This document shows, in pieces, positions 23,440 to 37,549 of a stretch of DNA of 64,000 bases. Under the pieces are notes generated by a model. That model searched no databases. It worked only from the letters and a program-made list of their open reading frames with translations, and was not told the DNA's origin. This stretch comes from Falciphora oryzae. Its lineage: Eukaryota > Ascomycota > Sordariomycetes > Magnaporthales > Magnaporthaceae. Numbering within the stretch: the stretch's first letter is position 1; every line of letters starts with the position of its first letter. The position numbers were made by a program, and so were the translations under genes. The stretch is from NCBI GenBank assembly GCA_000733355.1, contig JNVV01000088.1:5281-69280 (forward strand), written 5' to 3'.

Positions 23440-24560
23440 CCGACACCGATAAGAGACCGGCGCGCGGACGTTAGAAGGAAAAAGAAAACGAAATTATTAA
23501 CAAGCTAAAGCCTTTTGTAATTAGTAGAAAGTTGCTGGAAATTCTGCAACTGGTGTCGGAACTAACGAAGTTGAAAGTCGACGCGGAAACGGCTTACAAA
23601 CGCAACGTTACCAAAGACGGACCGGTAACTAAAGCGACATTACAGGAATTAAAAGCAGAAATATTTACAGAGGTTAAAAATGCACTAATTGATACTAGAA
23701 AGTCCTACGCCTTTGCCCTCGCCACGGACCTACCGGCTTTGGCACCGGACGGAAACGCGCCGAACCGAACGCGATAACAGCATCCGAATACGACGTATCC
23801 CCCCCCCGCGATTTATACCGTTAAAAGTCGAACGCGAAATAATCGTAGCCGTAAAAGAAGCCCCGGAAGCAATTAAAAACCGATCGCAAATCGACACCCA
23901 ACGGGTACTAAATAACCAACTCGGCACGGCGGTACGGGTAACGAAGCGGCTCCAAAGCGGAAACGTAATAATATGCTTTTACGCAAACGCAAACGAATAT
24001 AGGAAAAAAGACGAATAGGTAAAAAAGGTGTTTAAAAACCAAATAACGATCCGGGAACGGACATACGACGTAGTAATTAAAAGAGTAAAATAAACAACAT
24101 TACCGGAGGACCTAAACCAATTTATTCGTAATTTGAACGCCGAAAACCGAAACGCGGAGGTTAAATCGGTGCACGTATAGCTAGCCCGTACCTTTTACAA
24201 ATACGCTATAGTATTAGCACAAATCGGGTCCGTAGCCGCCGCGGACCAAGTTTGTAAGTAAGGATTGGTAATATAGGCGGAATTATTTAAATGCGAGCCG
24301 TTTATACTAAACGCTAAAGTTACCTAATGCTATAATTGTTACGAATGGGGGTACCGATAAAAATTTTGCAGGAAACCGGGCCGCTGCCCGCATTGCGGAG
24401 GACCGCAACATTAAAAAGGAGAAAGCTAATGCGACGCTTACCTTTAATATAACAAAGCTATACCTAAATGTGCAAACTGCGGCGAACCGCACCCGGCGTT
24501 CAACCGGGGCTACGAGGTAGCGCAACGGGCGATCGGGAAAGCGAAAAAAGTATATTAAAA
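23440..24560 (+). pseudogene. LINE-2 ORF1 (nucleic-acid-binding, CCHC knuckles)
   Basis: Open pieces at 23,532-23,777 and 23,689-24,018 cover the middle of ORF1. Near 24,330-24,540 are CCHC-type knuckles: CYNCYEWGHR followed by KFC, then CPHCGGPQH, then CANCGEPHPAF. Such ORF1 proteins coat LINE RNA. A run of nine C near 23,808 (eight in LINE-3) shifts the frame. RIP stops add to this. Confidence 0.78.
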
Positions 24561-24569
24561 CCGGTTAAA

Positions 24570-27500
24570 GAAATTTATATTGGAAGGATTAGCCTTTAAA
24601 TAAACAAAAGCCACCACCATTTTCCCCATTTTCCAAACGCGCATACCCCCCGGCATTAGAAAACTACCGAGCCTTAGCAAAAGGCGCAAACAAAACTCGG
24701 ATATAAATAACGATTTCCTAATCCGGTCCCCCGGTTGCCGAAAACCCGGCAAACCCCGTAAAAATTCGCAGCTACCTAAAGGCCGGACCGCTACACGACC
24801 GCTACTTATAACAAATTACGCCCCTAAAACGAACTCCCGGCTAATTTAACCCCTAATTACGGCAAACGAACAAATTTAAACAAAAATAGCCGGAGGATAA
24901 GGACGAATACCGGCCCCGTTGGAGCCGCTACTTTTATCCGAGCTGCTACCGATTAGAAATAGCACAATCCCGTTCGACGTACAAAAACGCTTATTAAAAT
25001 CCCTATGGTAATAACAATCCTATATTGGAATATGGGAAAAGGAAACGGAAAAAAAGATATACCGCTTTTTAGTAGAAAGGAATACGATATAATAGCTATA
25101 TAAAAACCGGAGCTAAACCGGTACGGAGACCCGAAAAAACCGGCCGGATGCAATTACGAGCTAATATACTACCAAGCAGGTATAAGATCGAACGCAGCAC
25201 TATACGTCCACTAACAACTAAACCCGGTAACGTGGAAAAGCCGGAGCGGATACGATTGGGCAGCAATTACATTACAAACCCTAATAAAGAACATTGACAT
25301 TTATTTAATATATTCGCTAAACCCCCGGGCATTAAAAAAATGGCATACCTTTTTAACCGAAATCGAAATAATACCGCTTCGGAATTACGCCGTATTAATA
25401 GGGGATTTTAATATGCATTACCTAATGTGGGATATGCATAATCGGGAAAACGCCAGGTCCGAGCTACTATTTGCGCTAGCGTACCGGTAGCGGCTTAAAC
25501 TAGCAACGCCTTACGGGGAAATAATAAAAAAAAGGTTCGGCGAACGAAAAAGCACTATCAATTACGCGTAGGTATCCGATACTTTAGCTGTTAAATACGA
25601 AGGCAGGGACGACGAAATAGGGGGGTCGGACCACCATTTTTAAATGATTTCGATCGATTACAAAGCGGAGCCGCTCCGCAAAAGGAAGGCAAAAGGATAG
25701 GTATGGAAAAAGGTTAATACCAACTTTAAAAACGATAAAAAAAAGGCGCTATAGCTAGCTAAACAATATATCGAAATTAAAGATATGGAAACGCTAAACG
25801 ATATAAATAACCAAATAGATACACTAATAAACCAACTAACTTAAATCGCTAACGAGCTAGCACCGAAACGAAAAACCACAACAAGTTTTAAACTAACACC
25901 GTATTGGAATTCGACGTTTACGAAACTAGCTAAAAAAACGAAGCGGTGCTAACGCGCATACATACGGCTAAAAACATAAAAAAGCTACGAGGAATTAAAA
26001 GCAGCCGATAAAGCTTTTATTAAGGAAAAAAGGAAGGCTTTTAACGCATATTAGAAGGAGTTTATTAAAAAGGCGTTAAAAGAATAGGATTTAAAGCTTG
26101 TTTTTTAAAATATCGAACGATAGGCGAAATTATGGAGCTATAAAAAACGGGACCCAACCAGGTTACCGGATTTGAACTGGCTTAAAAAAGGAAACTAAAG
26201 GCTAGCGAACTTTTACGCTAATAAAGCCACAGTTTTAGCAGCTAAATTTTACTTTAACCCGGAAGCGGACCTAATAAACGTCGGGGATACTACGTTCGAA
26301 AATTACACTTTTACTAACCCATTTTTAATCAATTACCGAATGGACCTTAAAGGAGACGAAATATTAACGGCTTTAAAAAGAACCCGGAATTGGAAAGCCC
26401 CGGGAGCGGATAACTTACCGAACGGACTATTAAAAGCGTACGGGGAACTATATTGGGAAGCTATATTTAAAATAGCTAACGCCAGCTTTAAACTCGAGTA
26501 TTTTCCAAAGCGCTTCCGAAACGCACTAACGGTAATGCTCTTTAAGCCGGGGGAAAATACGGAAAATAAAAAAATAATAAAGGGGTAGCGACCGATCGCA
26601 CTCTTTTCGTCCATATTTAAAGTTATAAAAGCGATTGTAGGAATACGGATTGCAACCAAGGCGGAAAAAAGAGGATTGTTACCGGAAAGGCAAATAGGTA
26701 ATAGAAAAAAACGCAGTACCAAGTTCGCTATTAAATAAGTGATAAATACCGTAATAACGGCGTAAAATTACGGCGTTACAGTTTCGCTGTTACAGCTCGA
26801 CCTATTAGGAGCATTTGATAACGTTAACCATATTAAACTTTTTAATATTTTACGAAAATAAAAATTCCTATTAAAAACAGTTAGGTGGATTAAAAGCTAA
26901 CTAATAGGCAGGACGGCCCGGTTCCGGTTTGATAAAGATACGTTTATACCTATACAAATAATAGCAGAAGTATTATAAAATTTACCACTTTTATTTATAT
27001 TGTTTATTTTATATATCGCGTCGCTTTACGATAAATTGGAAAAAATATTAGGGATAACGGTGGTCGGTTTCGCTAACGATACTAACCTTATAGCAGTAAA
27101 AGGAACTACGGCGGAAACGGCCCGGCTGCTAAAACGGGCTTAAGATACGTGCTAAATATGGGCAAAAAAAACAAAAATAACGTTTAACGCGGCCAAAACC
27201 GAGCTATTTTATTTTATTAAAATTTTAAACCGAACCCGGGTCCGTACCGGAAATATACAGGTGCAACTAACGCTATCGGCGAAATTTTTAAAAGTTTGGC
27301 TAAATTATAAGTTAAATTTTAAACGCTTATATTAAATAAACAAGCGGCAAATAAAAAAAATAGTAGCTTGCGGTAATAAAATTTGCGGCGGTAACGTGGG
27401 GAAGCAGCTTCGCACGCGCGAAGTAGTTGTACGCGGTCGTATACCGTAATGCATTGGTTTATAAAGCGGTAGCCTACTACCTATTAACGGAACCTTAAAA

Positions 27501-28490
27501 TCGGCCCCGGGGCGCAGCTAAAAAGATAGCGAAAAAATAAAAAGCATGTTTTAAAGTGGTGGCTAAAGCTTATAAAGCAACTTCGTTAGCATACCTCGAA
27601 ATAAAAACCTACGTACCGCTTTTGGATTTATATTTAAACGAAAGGGTTATAAATACGGCAAATAAATGGGAAGAAATTGGGATAACGTAGCGTATTAACG
27701 AAGTGATAGCGAAGGTAGCGGACCGCTTTTAAAAATTCGGTTATAAAAAACGAAAAAGAAGGCCCTACCCCTAAAGCGGATAAGCGAAAAAAGAGTGGGT
27801 AGTACGATAGGACCGGCCCGAAATAGCGCTAAAACCGAGACGAGCACCCGTTTTTTACGGAAAGGATTAAAAATTCAAATATAAGCACGTAAGGCGTTAA
27901 AACCTTAACGTAACAATGGAATGGAAGTTGAAAATGGCTAATACGACGGCAATAACGAGGAAAGCGAACCGGTATAAAACCGCGTGCTTAGCGGATAACC
28001 CTTTATTTACGGAAGAGATGGTTAAATATTACGAAGGGATATTAAAAGCATACAGTTCGGTAGCAATTTAAATTAAAACGGAAAAATTAAGGCTAAATTC
28101 GTTCCTATTTAGCAAAGGCGTACCTAACGCGGCAACGCCACTGTGCGAATATAGTAACGGATAAAAGGAAATAGCGTAGCACGTATTAACCTAATGCGTC
28201 CGATGGGATAAGCAGCGGGAAAGCACCGTGCTAACGCAAATAGATAGCCGGAAAGCGTATTTTAAGCTGTAAAAAATAGGGGGCATACCGTTTAAGGAAG
28301 TGGTACGTATAATGTTTCGCATAGGAAGATTATTAAATTTTAAAGCAGTTAAAAAGGTAAAAAGGGAACGTATAAAGAGAGAAGAGGAAAAGCAACGTTA
28401 CCGAGCCGAAAACGAACTAAACTAAAGAAAATTATAAAAAAGCAAACGAAAGCACCATACCCGAAAAGCGAAAAGGAAAAGAAAACTACG
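24570..28490 (+). pseudogene. LINE-2 ORF2 (endonuclease and reverse transcriptase)
   Basis: An apurinic-type endonuclease is shown by LIGDFNMHYLMWD near 25,395-25,430 and GSDHHF near 25,624. RT spans about 26,330-27,120: RTRNWKAPGADNLPNGLL, RPIALFSSIFKVIKAI, LQLDLLGAFDNVNH. The active site reads FANDT near 27,067-27,084, where FADDT is expected, a RIP-type loss of one catalytic Asp. A Cys/His segment near 28,140-28,200 (CEYSNG, then HVLT) resembles the C-terminus of Tad-like ORF2. No RNase H is recognised. Confidence 0.8.
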
Positions 28491-28559
28491 TAGATACCGA
28501 CGTTACGTAATTGAGTCGCTATAGGGGGAAAACCGAGGAAATTACTAAAGGGGGTTGGT

Positions 28560-30928
28560 AGGAGGACGATAACGGAGGCTATTATCGTTTATATCCCGCT
28601 TTATTTTATTAAAAACGTTTTTCCGGCATTCCGATAGTATTTTATTAAAAACGTTTTCGGTAACGTTTTGCCGAAAGGAAATTTAAAAGATACCGTGGAG
28701 TTAGCGGATTGGAAGCGGATAGCAAAAGCGAAAAAATAAACACTTACCCGTATTTTAGCCCGCTTAAAAGCTAGTTTTTCTATTCGAGTGCGATTTTCCG
28801 TGCTCCATTTAGTAACGATCCTTTTAGCCCAGCCCGATATGGCTTAACCCGGGGGCACTATATTACTGGAAGGGGAACGGATTAAACCCGAACTACTAAA
28901 AGCAGCTACAATAGCGAAAGCATTCCTAAAATTAGCAGGGAACGAGCGGCTAAACCCGGCGCCGGAAAAAATACCGGATTGTTTAAAAATATCCTTTAAA
29001 ATACGGTAATACCTGGCGATCGCATGCTTTAAACCGGTATAGCGAGTTTAAAATAAAAAGAAATGTTAGGACAAAATAAATAACGGTTTGGAATAAAAGC
29101 GGTATATATTTTAATAGCAGCATAGATATCCGTAAACGCAGCATCGCGGTCCGCATTAGTTTTAGGTAAAGATTGTATATAGCGGTAGTAGGTACGAAAA
29201 ATAGCGGCAATTTGGTTTTTGGAATTAATGGGAAGCTACCGCGACGGGAACGAAACGTTAGCGACGAAATCGCGAGCGGATATTAAAAGGAAGCGATTAA
29301 TTTAAACGTAAGCATTACGCGATTAAATGCAGTTTATATAGGTGAGGCCTTTGGTAGTTGGAATTACTATATTAGTAAAACCGGAAACGGAGCGGAAAAA
29401 AGCAGGATAAAAAGCGTTATACATAGGTTTTGTAATAGCACTAGCGCATAGTATCGGTACCGTTGATGCCGTTAACGAAACGCTAAAAACAGCTAACGCA
29501 TATTTTATACGAAGGATTAGGAAATTAGAAAAGCGGAATAGGAAAAATAGCGGGGCGGCAAACATACATTATATCGTCGTAGGAGACGCAGTTGTTAGGG
29601 ACCTTAACCGCCGGCAAATATTCCGATTAATTATATAAACGGTAAGGTTGGGAGGAAAAGAGGAAATTAGCTACAAAACCGGGAAAAAAACGGAATAAAG
29701 CCGCACTTACAGTTTTAACACGAAGGTCCTAAACGCCGTCGCCCGAGCCGCCGTCGCTTAAACCGTTGCCGTCGTTTTCGTCCGCAAACGGAAGGCGATT
29801 GCGAAAACGACTGCTACCGCTACCACTACTACTACTATTGCTATTAGCTGCAGCGGCGGAAGCGGCGCGGTTACCGTTTGTAACTCCGTTACCGGGATTG
29901 CTACCGCGACCGCTACCACCACCACCGCGGGGAAATTTGGGAGCTTTATTTTTGGGAGCTATACGGTAAAAGAATAGGAAACGGAAGGAAACGAGGCGCG
30001 AGCGAGCAGGAACTTAAATGTAAGTAGGAGAAAAGGAAGCGCGGGCAAAAGGGTAGGACCGGAAATGGTAAAGAAAAAAAAGCGAAAGGGAAAAAGAAAG
30101 GAAGGAAAAAGGGCCTTTTATAACTGGGAAAAGGAAGGCTAATGGAAACCCGGATCCGGAGGGAAATAAAAGGAAATCACTACCAAAAACCATAACGCAT
30201 AACAACGCAGTAATAAAAAAAAGTTACTTAAATAACGCGATCCAAAAAAAGGGAAGCAATTAATAAAAAAATCAAATGCAAACCATAAAAGCGGACCCGA
30301 ACCGCACGCGAAGCAACGGCCCCGGAAGCGGGCATTTACCAAAAGCTGAATTACTTAAAGTTACGAAACAAAACGCTAAACCCGGAAAGCCCGCCCGCGG
30401 CTGGGACCCGGAGTAAAGCCGGGCTAATTTACGCGAAGAAGCCATATTAAGGCGCTATAATACGAGTACCAATACAAACATTCCGCTACGAAGGCGAAAC
30501 CCGATACCAAAGCGTTGCCCCGGTTAGGACCCGGAACGGAGCCGGGCTAACTTACGCGGAAAAGCTACACCAGGACGCTATAATACAAGTACTAACATAG
30601 CCGTTTCGCTACGAGGGCGAAACCCGGCACCGAAACGCTGCCCCGGCGCAACACACCCTTATTTTTTTACGTACTTTCTTTTTGTTTTATTGATTACAAA
30701 AACGCTTTTACGACGGAACTTTTACGAGCAGTCGCATAAAAATAAGCAGATGGTACTACTGTTTAACATAGCAGGACCGTATACGAAGAGCAGATATGGT
30801 TTTTACTTTTAGGCTCCGGAGCGGGGGCGATACGCACCCGAGGACGAGTTTAAAGGTTTTTATATGTAAATACTACATAATAGAGGCACCGAGGTCTTAT
30901 ATAGACATAACGGTAGTATGAATATATA
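28560..30928 (+). other. LINE-2 long 3' region with possible extra coding frame
   Basis: 2.4 kb after ORF2, collinear with 37,550-39,921. Part of one plus frame reads protein-like in both copies if stops are taken as RIPped Trp/Gln. It also holds a trinucleotide-like stretch near 29,830-29,860 and two units of about 120 bp near 30,390-30,630. Minus-strand open frames here are low-complexity shadows. Confidence 0.45.
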
Positions 30929-30945
30929 TAAGTTTTAGCTCGTTA

Positions 30946-32205
30946 CTTTAAAAAACGGTTAAAATATAAGCGAATAGCAAATTAAAAATAAAACGTTTAT
31001 AACGCGGGACTTTTTTAAAGTCGTTGTTATAACCGCAGCTAGGAAGGAGTAAAAAAAAGGCGTTACTGCTTCGCTTTAATAAAAGTTACATAACAAGGTT
31101 ACGTGGGTAGTAGCTAAAGTAGCCAGCTACTAGAAAAACAGCTAAGTAGCTGGTGTGGCTAGCTGCTAAAGCGGCTTTAAAAGAAAAGACCACAATAATA
31201 GGTATAAAAAGAAAAGGTTTCCTTTGCGTAAAAAATAACTTTAATTAAAGCGTTAACATTAGTTAACTTAAGTTAGCTTTAAGGTATCCTTTTAAGTAAG
31301 TAATTAAATTACTATTACTAATCCCCCTTAATTTTCCTAAATTAAAAATGTGCTATTTAAGCATCTCTTTTAAGCAGCCTTATTTTAGGATTAAAAATCT
31401 ATTTATAATATTAGTTTTGCTATAATAAGTAATAAAAGCGTTAAAAGGTTTAATAATAGTTTGAAAGATAGCGAAATAATAAATTTTTAACGCAATAAAA
31501 ATTTTATCGCATTTGTAATTAATTTTTTCGTTAGCGGTAAAAAAGTACTAATATTTTTATTAATAAATATAACGTGGGTAATTAGTTAAAAAAACTTTAA
31601 TATTGCTAACTAATTAAATAAAATCGTAAAAATCGCCTTGCATAAAAACGATAAACTGCCAAACGCATTGTTAGTAAAATTAAACTTAAAATAAAACAAA
31701 AATAAAAATTCGTAAAAACGGAGTAAAAATTTTAGCAATTATAAAAACGCAGCCGACGATAAAACTTAAAACCGCCTTTTCACTTAGTATTATACCATAA
31801 TTGCATTATGGAGCTAAAGTTAAAAAGCTTTTTAAAACACGCTCGAAAATCTAGTGTAAAAAAAGAAGGTTAAAACTTATAAAATAGCTAATACAAAACT
31901 GCTAAGTTGTAAAAAAAGCTAATAAAAACGGTAAAAAAAAGTTAGCTAGCTTAAAAGGAATAAAATATTATCCCCTAATACCTAGCCATTTCAACTTTTA
32001 TAATAAAATAGTAAAAACAATAAAGAAATACCTTTAAATATAAATATAAAGTTAAAATAATCGTAAACTATTTTCTTTTTTTTAAATCGCGCGCATCGAT
32101 TATTAAAATCAGTTAGTTTTATTATTAACTTTAAAATTGGGGGTAAAGTTTTTTTTTTTTATTAAATAGACAGCTAAAAGTCGCACGACTAAAAATCTTC
32201 GGGTC
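30946..32205. other. Spacer between the LINEs with an LTR family C fragment
   Basis: 31,025 to about 31,430 begins TGTTATAACC and matches the order of the family C LTR at 2,972-3,720, including an ataactttaattaaagcg block near 31,240. The rest to 32,205 is AT-rich with no recognisable coding signal. An attattaactttaaaa stretch near 32,120 may pair with the sequence after LINE-3 as a target duplication, but this is weak. Confidence 0.5.
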
Positions 32206-32429
32206 GCGAGCTTGAAATCGCGCAGCCGGACAGCCCTTCGAAATAATTCAATTTTGACACCGGAATCGAATTCCTCGCACCCGATTTGACCTAGGATCGA
32301 TGCCGCATCGGGTGCGCGCCGACGGCGCGGGTTTAAAATCGATGGAAGTTGATTCCGGGCTCGCGGCCAGTCGATACGTTTCGACGGTAGATCCTTTTAA
32401 CGCGCTTCCGGACGCGCGAGGGAATGCCG

Positions 32430-33545
32430 ACACCGATAAAAAACCGGCGCGCGGCCGTTAGGAGGAAAAAGAAAACGAAATTATTGATAAACTGAAACCT
32501 TTTGTAATTAGTGGAAAGTTGTTGGAAGTTTTGCAACTGGTATCGGAATTAACGAAATTAAAGGTTGACGCGGAAACGGCTCGCAAACGCGACGCTACTA
32601 AGGACGGACCGGTAACCAAAGCGATATTATAGGAATTGAAAGCAAAAATATTTATAGAGGTAAAAAATGTACTAATTGATATTAGAAAGTTCTACGCTTT
32701 TGCTTTCGCCACGGATTTACCGGCCTTGGCACTAGACGGAAACGCGCCGAACCGAACGCGATAATAATACCCGAATACGACGTATCCCCCCCCGCGATTT
32801 ATACCGTTAAAAGTCGAACGCGAAATAATCGTGGCCGTAAAAGAAGCCCCGGAAGCAATTAAAAACCGATCGCAAATTAACACCTAGCGGGCATTAAATA
32901 ACCAACTCGGTATAGCGGTACGGGTAACGAAGCGGCTCCAAAACGGAAACGTAATAGTATGCTTTTACGTAAACGTAAGCGAATATAGGAAAAGGGACGA
33001 ATGGGTAAAAAAGGTGTTTGGAAACTAGGTAACGATCCGGGAACGGACATACGACGTGGTAATTAAAGGAGTAAAATAAACAATATTACCGGAGGACCCA
33101 AACCAACTTACTCGTAGCCTGAACGCCGAAAACCGAAACGCGGAAATTAAATCGGTGCATATATAGCTAGCCCGCACCTTTTACGGATACGCTATAGTAT
33201 TAGCACGAATCAGGTCCGCAACCGCCGCGGATTAAATTTGCGAGCAAAGATTGGTAATATAGGCGGAATTATTTAAATGCGAACCGTTTATACCAAAAAC
33301 TAAAGCCATTTAATGCTATAACTATTACGAATGGGGGCACCGATAAAAGTTTTGCAGGAAACCGGGCCGCTGCCCGTATTACGGAAGACCGTAACACTAA
33401 AAAGGAAAAAATTAATGCGACGCCTACCCCTAATATAATAAGGCTATACCTAAATGCGCAAATTACGGCGAACCGCACCCGGCGTTTAACCGGGGCTGCG
33501 AAATAACGTAACGGGCGATTGGAAAAGCGAAAAAAGCATATTAAA
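32430..33545 (+). pseudogene. LINE-3 ORF1
   Basis: Collinear with LINE-2 ORF1. The zinc-knuckle region is at about 33,310-33,530, but several Cys codons read Tyr (TGC to TAC, a RIP-type change). The homopolymer near 32,785 has eight C, one fewer than LINE-2, so the reading frame differs there. Confidence 0.72.
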
Positions 33546-33554
33546 ACCGGCTAA

Positions 33555-36500
33555 AGAGATTTATGCTGGAAGGATTAGCCTTTAAACAAATAAAAGCTAT
33601 TACTACTTTTTTTATTTTCCAAACGCGTATACCTTCCGGTATCGGAGGATTACCGAACCTTAGCAAAAGGCGCAGATAAAATTCGAATATAAATAACGAT
33701 TTTTTAATCCGGTCCCCCGGTTGCCGAAAACCCGGTAAACCCCGCAAAAACTCGCAGCCACCTAAGGGCCGGACCGTTACACGACCGCCATTTACAACAA
33801 ACTACGCCCTTAAAACGAATTTTAGGCTAGCCTAACCCCTAATTACGGCAAACGAACAAATTTAAGTAAAAGCAGCCGGAAAATAAGGACGAACACCGGC
33901 CCCGTTGGAACCGCCACTTTTATCCGAACCGCTACCGATTAGAAATAGCACAATTCCGTTTAACGCATAAAAACGCTTATTAAAATCCCTATGGTAATAA
34001 CAATCCTATATTAAAATATAGGAAAAGGAAACGGAAAAAGAGATATACCGCTTTTTAGTAAAAAGGAATACGATATAATAGCTATATAGGAACCGGAGCT
34101 GGACCGGTACGGAAACCCGAAAAAACCGGCCGGATACAATTACGAGCTAGTATATTACCAAATAAACATAAAATCGAACGCAATATTATACGTTTACTAA
34201 CGATTAAACCCGGTAACGTGGAAAAGCCGGAACGGATATGATTAGGCAGTAGTTATATTACAAACCCTAATAGGGAATATCGATATTTATTTAATATATT
34301 CGCTAAACCCCCGGGCATTAAAAAAATAGCACACCCTTTTAACCGAAATCGAAATAATACCGCTTCGGAACCACGCCGTATTAGTAGGGGATTTTAATAT
34401 GCATTACCTAATGTGGGATATACATAATTGGGAAAACGCTAGGTCCGAATTATTATTTGCGCTAGCGCACCGGTAGCAGCTCGAATTAACGACGCTTTAC
34501 GGGGAAATAATAAAAAAAAGGTTCGGCGAACGAAAAAACATTATCAATTACGCGTAAATATCCGATATTTTAGCTATCAAATACGAAAGCAAGGATAACG
34601 AAATAGGGGGGTCGGACTACTATTTTTAAATAATTTTAATCGATTGTAAAGCGGAGCCGCTTCGTAAAAGGAGGGCAGAAGGATGGGTGTGGAAAAAGGT
34701 TAATACCGATTTTAAAAACGATAAAAAAAGGCGCTGCAATTAGCCAAATAACATATCGAAATCGAGGATATAAAAACGCCAAACGATATAAACAACCAAA
34801 TAGATACACTAATAAACTAACTGACTTAAATCGCTAACGAGCTAGTACCGAAACGAAAAGCTATAACAAATTTCAAATTAGCACCGTATTGGAACTCGAC
34901 GTTTACGAAACTAGCTAAAAAAATAAAGCGGTGCTAACGCGCACATATACGGCTAAAAATATAAAAAAGCTATAAAAAATTGAAAGCAGCCGATAAAGCT
35001 TTTATTAGGGAAAAAAAAAAGGCTTTTAACGCACATTAAAGGGAGTTTATTAGGGAAGCGTTAAAAAAACAGGATTTTAAGCCTGTTTTTTAAAACATCG
35101 AACGATAGGCGAGATTATAAAGCTATAAAAGACGGGACCCAACCAGGTTACCGGATTTAAACCGATTTGGAAAAGGAAACTAAGGGCTAGCGAACTCCTA
35201 CGCTAATAAAGCTATAGTTTTAGCAACCAAATTCTACTCTAACCCGGAAACGGACCTAACAAACGTCGGTAACACTACGTTCGAAAACCATACCTTTACT
35301 AACCCATTCCTAATTAACCACCGAATGGACCCCGAAAAAAACGAAGTACTAACGGCTTTAAAAAGAATTTGAAATTGGAAAGCCCCGGGAACAGATAATT
35401 TACCGAACGGATTATTAAAAGCGTGCGGGGAACTATGTTAGGAAGTTATATCCAAAATAGCTAACGCTAGCTTTAAATTTAAGTATTTCCTAAAGCGCTT
35501 CCGAAACGCACTAACGGTAGTGCTCTTTAAGCCGGGGAAAAATACGGAAAATAAAAAAACAGCAGGGGGGTGGCGACCGATCGCACTCTTTTCGTCCATA
35601 TCCAAAGTTATAAAAGCGATCGTAGGAATACGGATCGCAACCGAGGCGGAAAAAAGAGGACTGTTGCCGGAAGGGCAAATGGGCAACAAAAGGAAACGCA
35701 GCACCGAGCTCGCCATTAGACAAGTAACAAACACCGTAATAACGGCGTGGAATTACGGCGTTACAGCTTCGCTGTTGCAGCTCGACCTATTAGGAGCATT
35801 CGACAACGTCAACCACACCAAACTTTTCGATACCCTACGAAAACAAAAATTCCCGCCAAAAACAGTCAGGTGGATTAAAAGCTGGCTAATAGGCAGGACG
35901 GCCCGGCTCCGGTTCGATGGAGATACGTTTACGCCCATACAAGTAACAGTAGGAGTACCATAAAGCTTACCATTTTTACCCATACTGTTTATCCTATACA
36001 TCGCGTCGCTTTACGACAAATTGGAAAAAATATTAGGGATAACGGTGGTTAGTTTCGCTAACGACACCAACCCTATGGCAGTAGGGGGAACTATAGCGGA
36101 AACGGCCCGGTTGCTGGAACGGGCTTGGGATACGTACTAAATATGGGTAAAAAAGACAGGAATAACGTTCAACGCGGCCAAAACCGAGCTGCTCCATTTT
36201 ATTAAAACCTTGGACCGGACCCGGGTCCGCACCGGAAATATATAGGTGCAACTAACGCTATCGGCGAAATTCCTGGAAGTTTGGTTAGATTATAAGCTAA
36301 ATTTTAACGCTTATACCAAGTAGGTAAAGGGCAAACAAAAAAGATAGCAGCTTGCGGTAATAAAATTTGCGGCGGTAACGTAAGGAAACAACCTCGTACG
36401 CGCGAGGTAGTTGTACGCGGTCGTATACCGCAATGCATTAGTTTATAAAACGGCAGTTTACCACCTACTAACGGAACCCCGAGGTCGGCCCCGGGGCGTA

Positions 36501-37480
36501 GCTAAAAAGATAGCGAAAAAATAAAAAGCATATTTTAAAGTAGTGGTTAAAGCTTATAAAGCAACCTCGTTAGCACATTTCGAAATAAAAACCTACGTGC
36601 CGCTTTTGGATTTATATTTAAACGAAAGGGTTATAAATACGGAAAATAAATAGGAAAAAACCGGGATAACGCAGCGCATTAACGAAATAATAGCGAAAGT
36701 AGCGGACCGTTTTTAAAAATTCGGTTATAAAAAACGAAAAAAAAGGCCTTACCCCTAAAGCGGATAAGCGAAAAAAGAGTGGGTAGTACGATAGGACCGG
36801 CTCGAAATAGCGCTAAAACCGAAACGAGTACCCGCCCCTTACGGAAAGGATTGGAAATTTAAATATAAACACGCAAAGCGTTAAAACCCTAACGTAACAA
36901 TAAAATGGAAGTTAAAAATAGCCAATACAACGGCAATAGCGAGGAAAGCGAACCGGTACAAAACCGCGTATTTAGCGGATAACCCCCTATTTACGGAAAA
37001 GATAATCGAATACTACGAAGGGATGCTAAAGGCATACAGCTCGGTGGCAATTTAAATTAAAACGGAAAAACTAGGGCTAAACTCGTTTTTGTTTAGTAAA
37101 AGCGTACCCAACGCGGCGACGCTATTATGCGAATGTGGTAGCGGATAAAAGGAAATAGCGTGGCACGTATTAACCTAATGCGCCCGATGGGATAAGCAAC
37201 GGGAAAATACCGGGTTAGCGCAAGCAAACAGCTAAAAAGCGTACTTCGAGCTATAGGAAATAGGGGGTATACCGTTTAAGGAAGTGGCACGCATAATGTT
37301 TCGCATAGGAAAACTATTAAATTTTAGGGCGGCTAAAAAGGCAAAAAGAGAACGTATAAAAAGAGAAGAGGAAAAGCAACGCTACCGAGCCGAAAACGAA
37401 CCGAACTAAAAAAAACTATAAAAAAGCAAACGAAAGCACCATACCCGAAAAGCGAAAAGGAAAAGAAAACCACGCAGATA
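33555..37480 (+). pseudogene. LINE-3 ORF2 (endonuclease and reverse transcriptase)
   Basis: GDFNMHYLMWD occurs near 34,388. GSDHH is decayed to GSDYY near 34,607, removing the catalytic His. RT includes a clean 147-codon stretch (35,520-35,963) with GWRPIALFSSISKVIKAIVG and LQLDLLGAFDNVNH. The active site near 36,052-36,066 reads FANDT instead of FADDT, the same loss as LINE-2. Not functional. Confidence 0.8.
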
Positions 37481-37549
37481 CTAACGCTACGCAACCGAGT
37501 CGCTATAGGGGGAAAACCGAAGAAACTACTAAGGGGGGTTGGCAGAAGG

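Larger units (their letters stand above)
23210..30928 (+). mobile_element. Tad-like LINE retrotransposon (LINE-2), near full length
   Basis: 7.7 kb aligned along its length with LINE-3 (32,206-39,921). An imperfect target duplication of 17 bp, taagttttag(t/c)tcg(g/t)ta, flanks it at 23,193-23,209 and 30,929-30,945. It encodes an ORF1 with zinc knuckles and an ORF2 with endonuclease and RT, then a long 3' region. The 3' end is gaatatatata, with no long poly-A. Heavily RIPped. Confidence 0.87.
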
